Shown: positions 11,401-20,718, counted from the stretch's first letter. The stretch: DNA of 64,000 nt from Gloeomargarita sp. SRBZ-1_bins_9 (GCA_039794565.1 JAUQVX010000008.1:1-64000), one strand, 5' to 3'. Translations and numbers: made by a program. Notes: a model not told the origin generated them from the sequence alone.

Positions 11401-11829
11401 CTATTTCTTCTTACCGGCCGGGGCTGCTGCCTGTTGACCGGGCTTGGGCCGCTTGACGCCATATTTAGAACGTCCTTGATTGCGCGGCGGTAAAGACCCT
11501 GGGTGCTTAACTCCTGCCGCATCCAGCGTCCCCCGAATGATGTGATAGCGTACCCCCGGCAGGTCCTTTACCCGACCCCCCCGAATCAGCACCACCGAGT
11601 GCTCCTGCAAGTTGTGACCAATACCGGGAATGTAGGCCGTCACCTCAAAACCCGATGTCAGCCGTACCCGCGCCACCTTCCGCAACGCCGAATTAGGCTT
11701 TTTCGGTGTAGTAGTGTAAACTCGGGTGCATACCCCCCGCCGTTGAGGACAACCCTTGAGCGCCGGCGACTTGGTTTTTCGCTTGACACTCCGCCGTTCG
11801 GAGCGGACTAACTGTTGGATTGTGGGCAT
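11401..11829 (-). CDS. rpsL: 30S ribosomal protein S12
   Basis: S12, 142 residues, in the decoding centre. The conserved loops [19 protein letters not shown] (streptomycin-related lysine) and [19 protein letters not shown] are intact, so no rpsL resistance substitution is evident at the usual Lys in PKKPNS. An alanine/lysine-rich tail (AAAPAGKKK) extends the C-terminus. First gene of the str operon, behind a consensus promoter at 11857-11885. Confidence 0.97.
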   Translation of the reverse strand: MPTIQQLVRSERRSVKRKTKSPALKGCPQRRGVCTRVYTTTPKKPNSALRKVARVRLTSGFEVTAYIPGIGHNLQEHSVVLIRGGRVKDLPGVRYHIIRGTLDAAGVKHPGSLPPRNQGRSKYGVKRPKPGQQAAAPAGKKK

Positions 11830-11856
11830 GCAAAGGCATCTTTACGACAATCAACA

Positions 11857-11885
11857 ATTATGCCAAAGGGGACTTTGCTTGTCAA
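11857..11885 (-). promoter_or_regulatory. sigma-70-type promoter of the str operon
   Basis: On the minus strand TTGACA (plus-strand tgtcaa, 11880-11885), a 17-base spacer and CATAAT (plus-strand attatg, 11857-11862). The -10 box is 28 bases ahead of the rpsL start. The -35 box abuts the first base of the divergent aldolase gene. Confidence 0.75.
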
Positions 11886-12572
11886 ATGTCCGCCACAATA
11901 GAAACTATGGGGGGGACAAACGAGTGGTTAGCTTATTTACAACGCCACCGGGTCATCGGCGTGGTCCGGGCCGGGGAACCCGAACTGGCCTATCAGATGG
12001 GGGCCACCCTAGCCCAGGCGGGCTTGCGTTTGATCGAAATTACTTGGGATTGCCCCGACGCCGTTCAGGTGATTCCCCGCTTGCAGATTGCCTATCCCCA
12101 TTGCCGGGTAGGCACCGGTACGATTCGGCAGACGGCGGAGCTAGAGGCAGCGCTAGGTTTAGGGGTGGACTTTATCTTAACCCCCCACACCCGACGCGAG
12201 TGGTTGGGTTTAGCCCAGATGGCCGGTGTGCCCCTGATGCCCGGCGCGTTAACGCCTACGGAAATCCTCCAGGCCCACTCCTGGGGCGCTCCGGCGGTCA
12301 AGGTGTTTCCGATTGCAGCTGTCGGCGGTGCCCATTACCTGCGCCATCTGCGGGAACCCCTGGGAGCGATCCCCCTGATTCCCACCGGCGGTATCACCCG
12401 AGGAGATGTACCGGCCCTGTTGCGGGCGGGAGCCATCGCCGTGGGAGTGGGCCGTGACCTGTTCCCTGAACCTTATTACTCCCGGCGGGATTGGGCAGGC
12501 CTGTGCCAGGAACTGCAACGCTGGCTGGGGGAACTGGGACTTACAGGGGACGCAGCAAGGGATTCGCCGTAA
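11886..12572 (+). CDS. eda: KDPG/KHG aldolase family protein
   Basis: Class I aldolase of about 228 residues that splits 2-keto-3-deoxy-6-phosphogluconate (Entner-Doudoroff) or 4-hydroxy-2-oxoglutarate. The catalytic pattern is visible: GVVR near the start, the active-site glutamate in LIEITWD, VGTGTI for phosphate, and the Schiff-base lysine in AVKVFPIAAVGG, followed by IPTGGI. The ATG at 11886 gives the family N-terminus; the frame is open upstream to 11820, across the divergent str promoter. It converges with the DUF1517 gene, overlapping by 32 bases. Substrate choice cannot be told from the sequence. Confidence 0.9.
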   Translation: MSATIETMGGTNEWLAYLQRHRVIGVVRAGEPELAYQMGATLAQAGLRLIEITWDCPDAVQVIPRLQIAYPHCRVGTGTIRQTAELEAALGLGVDFILTPHTRREWLGLAQMAGVPLMPGALTPTEILQAHSWGAPAVKVFPIAAVGGAHYLRHLREPLGAIPLIPTGGITRGDVPALLRAGAIAVGVGRDLFPEPYYSRRDWAGLCQELQRWLGELGLTGDAARDSP

Positions 12573-13437
12573 CCAACTCCTCCCGGGTCAGGGTATCCCC
12601 CTCCGCCTGGGGCGCCCAGAGAATCTCCAATGCCAGCAGGTCATCGGCGCCAATACTGCCCAGAGTCGTCAAGGCCTTTTGCACATCCGTCAGGGTGTGG
12701 ATCACCGGCAGTTTTATCGGTACCGTCGTGGCCACCAGCAGCGTCACCAGGATATATTCCCCAGGCTGTTCGGCCGTGACCGTCACCGGTGTACTCACCC
12801 CGTTGACCAGGGTTTCCTGCTTAACCTGAGCGCGCACCCGCAGGGCCAAGCGGTTGAATTCCGACTCCGCCTGGCTAAAAGGCACCTTGTCGGTGGTGGC
12901 GTAACCGTAGCCCCAGTATTCCGGGTGCCGCAGAAGGGCCAAGGTTAACTCCTGCACCAGTTGCACCCGCCCCTGGGGCGTATCAGGACGGGCCGTCTGG
13001 GCCAAACGATTTAACTCCTGCTGGAGGGACCGGGCCTGGGCCAGCAATGCCAACTGCACCTGGGCGATGCTCACCGTCGGGTTCAACAGGGCTTCTTCCT
13101 GCCGTTGTTCCCGGAACCGTTGCACCGTCTGGGCGATCAACCCCGCCACCCCCAGCAGTAACACCACCGACAGCAAACCACCGCCCCCCACAAAAAAGAA
13201 CGGGAAAGGGGAAAACAGGGGAAAGCCCAAGCCACCGCCGTAATAGCCCCGCTGGTAACTATAGCCAGGTTGCACCGAACGGCTGGGCATCCGGTAGGTG
13301 GTCACCGGCCTACGGAAGGAACCGCCACCAATACGTCCCCCCGTTTGGGCTGCCCATGCCGGGGAAACGGCGCTCAAGGTCAACAGGATGGCCAACGCCC
13401 CGGCCCACAACACCTTTAGCCACTTGCGCTTCACCAT
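12541..13437 (-). CDS. DUF1517 membrane protein
   Basis: A cyanobacterial/plastid family of unknown function. The 298 residues start with a cleavable-looking signal (LKVLWAGALAILLTLSAVSPAWAAQ), then a glycine/tyrosine/arginine-rich stretch (GGRIGGGSFRRP...YQRGYYGGGLGFP), one membrane segment (GGGGLLSVVLLLGVAGLIAQTV) and a soluble domain with a coiled segment. The ATG at 13437 is preceded by GAGG at a good distance; another ATG lies four codons earlier at 13449. No close neighbour suggests a role. Confidence 0.85.
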   Translation of the reverse strand: MVKRKWLKVLWAGALAILLTLSAVSPAWAAQTGGRIGGGSFRRPVTTYRMPSRSVQPGYSYQRGYYGGGLGFPLFSPFPFFFVGGGGLLSVVLLLGVAGLIAQTVQRFREQRQEEALLNPTVSIAQVQLALLAQARSLQQELNRLAQTARPDTPQGRVQLVQELTLALLRHPEYWGYGYATTDKVPFSQAESEFNRLALRVRAQVKQETLVNGVSTPVTVTAEQPGEYILVTLLVATTVPIKLPVIHTLTDVQKALTTLGSIGADDLLALEILWAPQAEGDTLTREELVTANPLLRPL

Positions 13438-13492
13438 GACCCGCCTCATCCAGGGAATATCGCTATTTGGGAAATCCCATAGAGACCTATTG

Positions 13493-14443
13493 CTATTGTA
13501 ACGGGTTAAGCGGTTGGGGGTTTTCCGCCGTCCAAGCCCTCAGGTCCCGGCGTATCTCTTCCGTCAGTCTGAATAACTTGCCGAGATTCCGGATCAGGTT
13601 TTTGATGTCCTCCCGGATTTGCGGGTCGCCGGTGATTTGGTCCACATCGGTTGCCACCTTGCGAAAGGCCGCAAACGCCGCTTGGGCCGTATCTAATGTG
13701 CGATTCAACCGGGCCAGGCTGGTGCGCAATGCCACCCGATTTTCCCGTAGGATGGCAGTTGTGGTATCGGCGGTGACCCCCACTTTGGCCCCAGCCTGCT
13801 CCACCGTTTGGGCCGCTGCTTGCATCTGTTGCAGGGTCGTGCGGGCATCCGTTGTCAGCCGGCGAATATCGTTATTCAAATCCACCAAACTCTGGGTCAA
13901 CTTGGCCATATTGTCCACCAGTTCCGAGTTGTCCAACTGGTTGACCAGCCGGGTTGCCGACCGAATCAAGTCATCAAAGGTGGGACTGTTCTGGCCCGCC
14001 ACCAACATCCCCTGACAGATGATGGTTTCTCCATCACAATCGGCGCTGCGGGGACCGCCCCGCAATTCCGACAAATTCACCTCGGCGCGGGGAGTAATCG
14101 CTAGAAACGCCTGACCCACCAATCCTCCCGTCTGGGCGCGAAAGTCACTGTTTTTGGGAATTAAAATCCCCTGGTGATTGATTTCAACCGTAACCAGCAC
14201 CTGGTTGACATCCGGTTCAACCGCCACCACCCGACCCACCTCAACGCCCCGCAGGCGGACGGTTGCGCCCACACCCAGCCCCCCCGCATCCCCAAAAGCC
14301 ACCCGAAAGCGATAGCGATTGGCCTCAAACCCCAGGTTTTCTACCCAAACCCAAACCCCCGCCGTTAACAGCACCGTCATGACGATAAACAACCCCAAAA
14401 ATCCCTCCTGTTGACGGCGCGAAGGTTTTACGGCAGTGGTCAT
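13493..14443 (-). CDS. MlaD/MCE domain lipid-transport protein
   Basis: A 316-residue MCE-family protein. One N-terminal membrane anchor (GLFIVMTVLLTAGVWVWVENLGF) is followed by an MCE domain at about 40-120 (YRFRVAFGDAGGLGVGATVRLRGVEVGRVV...TGGLVGQAFLAI) and a long helical C-terminal region (NQLDNSELVDNMAKLTQSLVDLNNDIRRL...). In this family the protein is the periplasmic substrate-binding part of an Mla/TGD-type lipid ABC transporter acting at the outer membrane (or chloroplast envelope). The ATPase and permease genes are not adjacent, which is common in cyanobacteria. Confidence 0.88.
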   Translation of the reverse strand: MTTAVKPSRRQQEGFLGLFIVMTVLLTAGVWVWVENLGFEANRYRFRVAFGDAGGLGVGATVRLRGVEVGRVVAVEPDVNQVLVTVEINHQGILIPKNSDFRAQTGGLVGQAFLAITPRAEVNLSELRGGPRSADCDGETIICQGMLVAGQNSPTFDDLIRSATRLVNQLDNSELVDNMAKLTQSLVDLNNDIRRLTTDARTTLQQMQAAAQTVEQAGAKVGVTADTTTAILRENRVALRTSLARLNRTLDTAQAAFAAFRKVATDVDQITGDPQIREDIKNLIRNLGKLFRLTEEIRRDLRAWTAENPQPLNPLQ

Positions 14444-14516
14444 GGCCCTCTTGCCTAGGGAACCCCATTAACTTCTGAGTATAGCAGTCGGTGGGAACCT
14501 GGGCGGCCGAGGAACG

Positions 14517-14825
14517 TCAGGGTTTAGTTTGGACGGCGACCGGCCCATAGACCAGGGTTTGGCAGGCCAGCCGGCAATGGGGTTTATGGCGCAGCCGCCG
14601 CTGTTCTACATCCGTGGGGGGAGAAAGGTGCTCCATCCCCTCGACGATGGCGACCACACAGGTGCCGCATTGGCCTACCCCGCCGCAGTTCATCAACTTG
14701 CCCCGCCAGGTGTATAGGTCAATGCCATTGGCCAGGGCTTGCTGCCGTAGATTCGCCCCGTTGGCCACAATAACCTCTTTGCCCTCTTTCACAAAACGAA
14801 TGCTCGCCGTCGTCATGGTGACCAT
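14517..14825 (-). CDS. [2Fe-2S] ferredoxin family protein
   Basis: About 100 residues with a beta-grasp ferredoxin pattern. The cluster cysteines are in [11 protein letters not shown], spaced C-x5-C-x2-C, with the fourth in the CRLAC segment near the end. Classic photosynthetic PetF has C-x4-C-x2-C, so this is not the main PSI acceptor but one of the minor ferredoxins. Two ATGs (14825 and 14816) are possible starts. It stands alone, with no identifiable electron-transfer partner next to it. Confidence 0.85.
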   Translation of the reverse strand: MVTMTTASIRFVKEGKEVIVANGANLRQQALANGIDLYTWRGKLMNCGGVGQCGTCVVAIVEGMEHLSPPTDVEQRRLRHKPHCRLACQTLVYGPVAVQTKP

Positions 14826-15165
14826 GGCCCAACTCCCAGTGCCGTTCCCTAAAAATCTGCAACAATTCTACACACTGCTTCATAATTAAGGCCAGGGTGC
14901 CCGGTGATGGGGATCAGCGGCAGGGGGTGACCGACATGGCGGTTGAAAGAGGGCCATGGGAGCGATGGCACCGGACAACCCAAAGGAAATTGGTTATGGA
15001 AGCCGCTTTTTACTAGGGGCTCAAGCAAATCACGGCCCATTTCCCCCGGCGCCACTCCTAAACCACCGACCCCCCTACTGGCCCAGGACACCCCCTTGAC
15101 ATTGATTAGATGAGTATATGGATATATAATTGCATATTTGAAATGGGACCGAGTCAGTATGGCCT
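14826..15165. other. intergenic region without a supported gene
   Basis: This 340-base gap separates the ferredoxin gene from the glycosyltransferase. The last 65 bases are AT-rich and hold the promoter at 15102-15130. Short frames here (for example 14849-15091, minus) have no family resemblance and no ribosome-binding site. No RNA gene was recognised. Confidence 0.6.
15102..15130 (+). promoter_or_regulatory. consensus promoter ahead of the GT39-type gene
   Basis: TTGATT at 15102-15107, 17-base spacer, TATAAT at 15125-15130, in an AT-rich tract. The predicted transcript starts about 28 bases ahead of the ATG at 15166. A TTGACA at 15096-15101 is too far from the TATAAT to pair with it. Confidence 0.7.
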
Positions 15166-16419
15166 ATGGCGGGCAAGGGACGCCAGGTGGTGGGATGGGT
15201 CATCCTCAGCTTTATCTTTTTCCTCCTGGGCAATGGGACGCTGAGTTTTACCTCCCTGGATGAGGGCAGGAACATGGATGCGGTCCAAAACATGTTAAAA
15301 ACGCTGGATTTTATCTCACCGGTGTACAACTGCCAACCCAGGTTTGAAAAACCACCCTTGCTTTATTGGCTGGTGGCTCTCAGTTCCCTGGTGTTTGGTC
15401 TGAACGAATTCGCAGCCCGGTTGGTTTCCGGTCTGGCTGCCACAGGTGTCTCCCTAGTGACCTATTTCATCGCCGAGGGCCTCTATGGAGAAAAAATAGC
15501 GACAAAAAGTCTCGTTATTTTAATGACAATTCCCCACCTATGGATCCTATCCCGGTCCGTCATTCCAGAAATGTTAAATACTTTCTTTGCCCTACTAGGA
15601 CTCTATTTGTTTTTACAGGAGCAATTTGTTGGGGGATGGATCAGTTTGGCGCTGGCATTTCTAACCAAAGGACCCGTGGGTGTTATCCTTGTACTTGGCA
15701 TTTACTGGCTTTGGCAAAGGGATAGGCGCATCTTAAATCCTACCGGCCTATTGGCCTTTTGTGTACTGGGTTTGCCCTGGTATTTAGCTATGGTTTACCG
15801 CCACGGTTACGGATACCTTTACCAATTTTTTATTTATGAAAATTTTATGCGATACACGGGCCAATGGCAAGTTTTCTCTTTCCCCTTCTACTATTACTTC
15901 ATTATCGTTCTACTAGCCACCATCTTTTACTGGCCCCTTTACCCTAAATTGGTCCATCACTTCCGCAGGGAATGGTTCCCTTTGGTCCTGTGGGCGGGGC
16001 TGGTCATTGGATTCTTTAGCCTCTCCAGGAATAAGGTCCACCACTATATTCTCCTGGCCTACCCACCCCTGGCCATATTACTAGCTCAGGTAGCTGGTAG
16101 AGTCTATCTCAGAATTGCAGTCACTTTAGCTGTTTCACTGGTGATTTTTTCGCAACCAATTCTCCATTGGTACGAGCAGGAAAGATTGGTACCAAGGGCC
16201 TACCCCATCCTTGCTGACTATCCGGGCCAGGTCAGTTTTTACAAAGCGGAAGATTCGGCGCTGGTTTTTTATTCCCAAAGGTGTATTCCCAAGGTGAACC
16301 GAGCCGAGGAAGCGGCGGGTTTGGTCATCACCAAGGAAAAACATCTCCCGGACTTGCATTGCCAGCCCCTACTCAAAGGAAAGGAATACGATACAACCTA
16401 TGTACTCTGCGCAAAATAG
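15166..16419 (+). CDS. GT39/ArnT-like membrane glycosyltransferase
   Basis: A 417-residue polytopic membrane protein of the dolichyl-phosphate-mannose mannosyltransferase/ArnT superfamily, which moves sugars from lipid carriers. The N-terminal loop carries the acidic pair and conserved motif region (FTSLDEGRNMDAVQNM...RFEKPPLLYWL), followed by about nine hydrophobic segments. The DNA is visibly poorer in GC than the flanking genes (many TTT, AAA, ATT and TTA codons), and the gene has its own consensus promoter, so recent acquisition is plausible. Acceptor unknown. It converges with cheA. Confidence 0.85.
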   Translation: MAGKGRQVVGWVILSFIFFLLGNGTLSFTSLDEGRNMDAVQNMLKTLDFISPVYNCQPRFEKPPLLYWLVALSSLVFGLNEFAARLVSGLAATGVSLVTYFIAEGLYGEKIATKSLVILMTIPHLWILSRSVIPEMLNTFFALLGLYLFLQEQFVGGWISLALAFLTKGPVGVILVLGIYWLWQRDRRILNPTGLLAFCVLGLPWYLAMVYRHGYGYLYQFFIYENFMRYTGQWQVFSFPFYYYFIIVLLATIFYWPLYPKLVHHFRREWFPLVLWAGLVIGFFSLSRNKVHHYILLAYPPLAILLAQVAGRVYLRIAVTLAVSLVIFSQPILHWYEQERLVPRAYPILADYPGQVSFYKAEDSALVFYSQRCIPKVNRAEEAAGLVITKEKHLPDLHCQPLLKGKEYDTTYVLCAK

Positions 16420-16497
16420 AGACCCTAATCATCAGAAATCAATCAGGGGATAACCCTCAACGGATCAACTTCCCAAAATCGCCATAGCGTACTTACA

Positions 16498-19400
16498 TTA
16501 AGCCAAAAACTGTTTCAGGGTTTGTAATAAATCAGGCTCCAAATAGGGCTTAGTCAGGTAGGCATTGCACCCCAATTGCTTGGCCAGTTGTTGATGTTTT
16601 TCCCCCGCCCGCGACGTCAACATAATAATTGGCAAATTGGGATAACGTCCCTCCTGTCGGCAAACACTCAAAAACTCAAATCCATCCATGCGGGGCATTT
16701 CCACATCACAAAACACGGCCTTAATGCCGGGATGGTGGGCCAGGATTTCCAAGGCCTCCCGCCCATCGGCTGCCGTGTACACCTGGTAACCGTGTTTACT
16801 CAAGGTCTTGCTCAACATCCCCCGCATGGTCAATGAGTCATCCACCACCAGGATTTCCGTTGGGCTGACGGTGCGGACAGGGGCTGGAGGGGCCACCACG
16901 CCCACCTCCGGCGTGTGCAACCATCGCTGGACCAGGGCGGCGGCCTCCAAAACCGGCACCAGGCGTCCATCCCCTAAAATCGTGCATCCGTAGACATAGG
17001 CGGGCGGCGCAAATATCCCACCCAACGGCTTGATCACCAGGTCCTGCTCCAACAAAATCTGGTCAATTTCTAACCCGTACACGGCGTCTCCTACCCCAAG
17101 CAGCAACAGGGGTTGTCCCTGCCCCCCGGTCAGTGTGGCTGCCTGGGTCGCCCCCCACCGCACCGGATAACGATATTCCCAAACCGATGGGGGAATGATG
17201 GGCACCAGTCGCTCCTGCCACCGGTACAACCGCCGCCCCTGGACGGTCACCCCCGTTTCCTCGGTCACCCTGACAATGCCCACCAGGCTATCTACCGCTA
17301 AGGCCCACAACCGCTGTTCCACCCGGAAAACCAACAATTTGTTAATGGTTAACGTTAGGGGTAACCGGATGGTGAAGGTTGTCCCCTGGCCCGGTTCACT
17401 GCGGACTTGAATGGAACCCTTCAGTTCTTGAATCTGCAAACGTACCACATCTAAGCCCACCCCCCGCCCCGATAAGTCGCTCACCGTCGTTGCCGTGGAA
17501 AAACCCGGTGCAAATAAACAATTGAATAGTTCAGATGTGGTCGCTTGAGCCGCCTGCTCAGGGGTAAAAATCCCCCTTTCTATCGCCTTCTGCCGCACCC
17601 TTTCTAGATCAATGCCGCGCCCGTCATCCCGCACCACAATGTAGGTTTGATTGCCCCGATAATAGGCCTGAATCTCAATGGTCCCTTCTGGTTTTTTCCC
17701 CTGCTGGATGCGGACATCGGGCGGTTCAATCCCGTGGTCGAAGGCATTGCGCACCAGATGCACAAGTGGGTCGCTTAACTTTTCTAAAACCGCTTTGTCC
17801 ACCAGGGTATTGGCCCCCACCAGCCGCACCTGGACCTGCTTGCCGTAGCGGATACACAGATCCCTCACCATGCGGGGAAACCGTTGCAGGATTTCCCGGA
17901 GGGGCACCATGCGCATCCAGAGCAAATCCCCCCGAATTTGTTTGAGGGTTTGTTGTTTCCTGCGCCAGTTCTCCTGGGATTGCTGGGTCAACAGGCTCAC
18001 ATCCCGCATCACCTCCGCCACCTGGGCAATTTCTTCAATCACCGTTTGCACCAAGGTGTAGAGTTGGTTGTAGGAGTCCATTTGCAGGGGGTCAAAGGTC
18101 TGGGTGTTGCTGCCGGTGGGCGAAGCTAGCAGGGTTAGTGGGTCGGCGGCATCCTGGAGGGTTCGGCTGAGGAGTTCTAACTTGTGGAGTCGTTGCCCAA
18201 ATTGTTGTACCAGTTGCTGAATCTGTTGCTGATACAACAATGAACCGTTCTCTTGAATCACCAGTTCGCCTATCAGATTGTTCAACCGTTCCAAGCGCTG
18301 GACGTCCACCCGCACACTACGACTGGCCGGCGCCGGAGCCGAGGGCATCTCTTCGACCACCGGCGTTTCCACCGGGGGCGATGTGGGGGCGGTCGGAGTC
18401 AGGTTCAAAAACGCCTGCAACTCGGGACTCACCGTACCGCCATACTCCCGTTCCCCGGCCATGACCTGGTCGTATCCCCGGCGCAAATCCCGCACCACCA
18501 CCTCAACAATGGCCTGGGCCTGGTCGGGACGCTGGTCCAAAGCCGCAAGGCCCGTTTGGCAAATCGCGCACCAGCCGGACAGGTTCAGCAGTTCGCCGAT
18601 ACTCGCCAAAACCTGCAAGTGGTTTTTGACCGCCGCCAATCCGGCATCCGTGGGTTGGGCCAGCCAGGCTTCTAATTGGGCCAATCCCTGCTGGACATCG
18701 CCGCTGAAAATGGTGGCCGTCATGTCCACCCCCAAATCCTGGGAGGAGGGGATGTACGCTTCCGTTGGGGCAGAGGCCGTTGGACCGAGGAGAGCCTCTA
18801 AAGGCTGAAATGCCTGTTCTGCCTGTTGTAGCGCTGTATGGCTATCCATGCCCGCACCCTGTAGGCAGGCTTCCAGAGGCTGGCGCAGGCTATCAAAAGC
18901 CCGCAGGAGAGCCTCCTCCAGGGCCACATCCACCTCCCCCGACCACCGGTAGAGGGCTTGCAGGGCGTTTTCCAGCCGGTGGGCAATGACCTGGATGACC
19001 CCCCACCCCACGGTTGCCGCTCCCCCCTTGAGGGAATGGGCCGCCCGCATCAAGGCGTGAATGTGGGGAATGTCGGGGTGCTGCCGTAAAGTCAGTAATC
19101 CCGTTTCCAACTCCTGGAGTAACTCCTGGGCTTCCTGGGCAAAAAATTCCAGCGCCTCCCTGTTGGTCTCGGTCAGGGGCGGTAGGGGGGGACCCGTCCA
19201 AACTGGCTCCGTTGCAGGTTGCGGCGTTGCATCCCCGGAGGAACGCTCCGTGATGGGGGTCTCCGGCAGGGTGATGTCTTCCCAAAACGACGGGGATGCG
19301 AGGCTACCTAGAGAACCAGGTTCTTGGCAAGGGCTGACTTGCTCCCCAGGGGGACTTGGCTCAGTCACGCCGGCTTGGGTTTCGCTGATATGTTCCGGGT

Positions 19401-20505
19401 CAGCAATGGTTTCCCAAAAGGAGGCCTCTGGCTGTTCTGTCCCTGTTTGCTGGGGGGATGCCATATTTTCTTTTGGGGGAGACCGTTCTGCTGACAATTC
19501 ATCGGTTGGACTATCTTTGCCGAGGCCCCAGTCCTCTACCTGGTCAGTAGGGGATGGGGCATGATTGGCTCCATCATCTGAGGTCCCAGAAACAGGCGCC
19601 GGTTCCTGAGCCAGGGTTGCTAGTTCTTCCCACAGAGTGGATAGGGCAGCGGTTTCCGACTCCGTTTCCTCCCCAAGGGATGGCAGTTCTGACAAGGCCG
19701 GAGATGCCCAGTCAGGGCTGGCCCTCGGTTCGTTGGCTAGGGTTCCCCCTTGACCCGCTGCTTCACTCAGGGCCACCAGGGTGGGATGGGGTTCTGGATG
19801 CTGATCGAGGCGCTCCAAATCCCCCAGGGCCAATTCCCCAATCGTCGCCGCCTGGTCCGGATGGTGGGCCAGGGCAGATAGGGCCAAGCGACAAATGCGC
19901 ACCAAGTCCCCTAAATTGAGCATTTCCCCCAACCCGGCCAGGACATCGAATTGCGCCCGCAATTCACCTAGTAAAACGGGAGAGTAGGGCTGGGCCAGCG
20001 TGGTGCGTATCTCGGCAATTTTGGGGGCAATGTCTGTCTCCCAAATGGTACGAGCCAGGTCAACCGGACCCTGGGCGGCCGTCAGGGGTTCCACCGTCGG
20101 CGGCCCTGGCCCCAAAATGTCCTTAAGTTGGCGATAGACTACCTTGGCCCGCTCGAGGCTGATCTCCGCATCGGCCACCCCCGTTTTGATCCACTGAGCG
20201 AGGGGCAACCGCAGACAGTCAAATCCCTGCAACAGTAAATCCTCAATCCGATCGATGTCCGTATCGGGACGGGCCGTGAGGGTCTGTAGAACATCCTCTA
20301 AACATTGCGCCAGGGTCTGGATACTGTGCATGCCCAAACTGGCAGCACCCCCCTTGAGGGAATGGGCCGCCCGCACCAAGCGATAGTAGGCCCCTGCCGA
20401 ATGGTCCCGCCGTAAATTCAGCAAGCCAGTTTCCAGTTCGGCCAACAACTGGGTCGCTTCGGCCCGGAAACAGGTCACAAGGTCGTCGGCGGGCAAGTCG
20501 GCCAT
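16498..20505 (-). CDS. hybrid CheA-type histidine kinase with two Hpt domains and a receiver
   Basis: A 1335-residue chemotaxis/phototaxis-type kinase. In order: Hpt domain 1 with phospho-accepting His48 in RAAHSLKGGA; a linker; an acidic, proline/serine-rich stretch (about 235-430); Hpt domain 2 with a second RAAHSLKGGA near 489; kinase dimerisation region near 728 (VDVQRLERLNNLIGELV); ATP-binding N box LVHLVRNAFDHGIE near 920 and DDGRGIDL; CheW-like domain about 1060-1190; receiver domain 1215-1335 with acceptor Asp in FCDVEMPRMDG. This plan matches cyanobacterial PilL/TaxAY/Hik36-like kinases of type IV pilus motility systems. No cheW, cheY, pilG/H/I/J gene is adjacent; the upstream gene, 14 bases away, is petM-like. 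Confidence 0.93.
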   Translation of the reverse strand: MADLPADDLVTCFRAEATQLLAELETGLLNLRRDHSAGAYYRLVRAAHSLKGGAASLGMHSIQTLAQCLEDVLQTLTARPDTDIDRIEDLLLQGFDCLRLPLAQWIKTGVADAEISLERAKVVYRQLKDILGPGPPTVEPLTAAQGPVDLARTIWETDIAPKIAEIRTTLAQPYSPVLLGELRAQFDVLAGLGEMLNLGDLVRICRLALSALAHHPDQAATIGELALGDLERLDQHPEPHPTLVALSEAAGQGGTLANEPRASPDWASPALSELPSLGEETESETAALSTLWEELATLAQEPAPVSGTSDDGANHAPSPTDQVEDWGLGKDSPTDELSAERSPPKENMASPQQTGTEQPEASFWETIADPEHISETQAGVTEPSPPGEQVSPCQEPGSLGSLASPSFWEDITLPETPITERSSGDATPQPATEPVWTGPPLPPLTETNREALEFFAQEAQELLQELETGLLTLRQHPDIPHIHALMRAAHSLKGGAATVGWGVIQVIAHRLENALQALYRWSGEVDVALEEALLRAFDSLRQPLEACLQGAGMDSHTALQQAEQAFQPLEALLGPTASAPTEAYIPSSQDLGVDMTATIFSGDVQQGLAQLEAWLAQPTDAGLAAVKNHLQVLASIGELLNLSGWCAICQTGLAALDQRPDQAQAIVEVVVRDLRRGYDQVMAGEREYGGTVSPELQAFLNLTPTAPTSPPVETPVVEEMPSAPAPASRSVRVDVQRLERLNNLIGELVIQENGSLLYQQQIQQLVQQFGQRLHKLELLSRTLQDAADPLTLLASPTGSNTQTFDPLQMDSYNQLYTLVQTVIEEIAQVAEVMRDVSLLTQQSQENWRRKQQTLKQIRGDLLWMRMVPLREILQRFPRMVRDLCIRYGKQVQVRLVGANTLVDKAVLEKLSDPLVHLVRNAFDHGIEPPDVRIQQGKKPEGTIEIQAYYRGNQTYIVVRDDGRGIDLERVRQKAIERGIFTPEQAAQATTSELFNCLFAPGFSTATTVSDLSGRGVGLDVVRLQIQELKGSIQVRSEPGQGTTFTIRLPLTLTINKLLVFRVEQRLWALAVDSLVGIVRVTEETGVTVQGRRLYRWQERLVPIIPPSVWEYRYPVRWGATQAATLTGGQGQPLLLLGVGDAVYGLEIDQILLEQDLVIKPLGGIFAPPAYVYGCTILGDGRLVPVLEAAALVQRWLHTPEVGVVAPPAPVRTVSPTEILVVDDSLTMRGMLSKTLSKHGYQVYTAADGREALEILAHHPGIKAVFCDVEMPRMDGFEFLSVCRQEGRYPNLPIIMLTSRAGEKHQQLAKQLGCNAYLTKPYLEPDLLQTLKQFLA

Positions 20506-20519
20506 GGGGGTAACTGGTT

Positions 20520-20660
20520 TTATTCTTCCCGGCCGGTAATCTTAAACAAGCGCCCTGCGGAGGATTCCCCCGTCAGTTTGATGATCACAAACCCCGTAGC
20601 CACCCCCACCAACACCATGGCACTAATCATGGCGGCATGACTAAAAATTTCCGCGGCCAT
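20520..20660 (-). CDS. petM: PetM-like cytochrome b6f small subunit
   Basis: A 46-residue reading frame, MAAEIFSHAAMISAMVLVGV followed by ATGFVIIKLTGES and a basic tail. One membrane helix with the pattern LVLVGxxxGFxxxKLxG resembles PetM, subunit VII of the cytochrome b6f complex, normally 34-36 residues. The last 11 residues (GRLFKITGREE) are an extension relative to that family. Start ATG 20660, stop TAA 20520-20522. It sits 14 bases ahead of the CheA gene on the same strand. Identification rests on a short motif, so it is good but not certain. Confidence 0.7.
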   Translation of the reverse strand: MAAEIFSHAAMISAMVLVGVATGFVIIKLTGESSAGRLFKITGREE

Positions 20661-20718
20661 CGGTCCTACCCCATCTTTGATTGCACGATTTGTTTATCAA
20701 TCATAGCCGAAAGGTGGT

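Noticed and set aside
7441-11829. Streptomycin, kirromycin or fusidate resistance changes in rpsL, tuf or fusA
   Set aside because: The conserved motifs I could read are intact; a position-by-position alignment was not possible.
14849-15329. Short minus-strand frames of 80 and 84 codons ahead of the GT39-type gene
   Set aside because: No ribosome-binding site, no family resemblance, and one runs into the glycosyltransferase gene.
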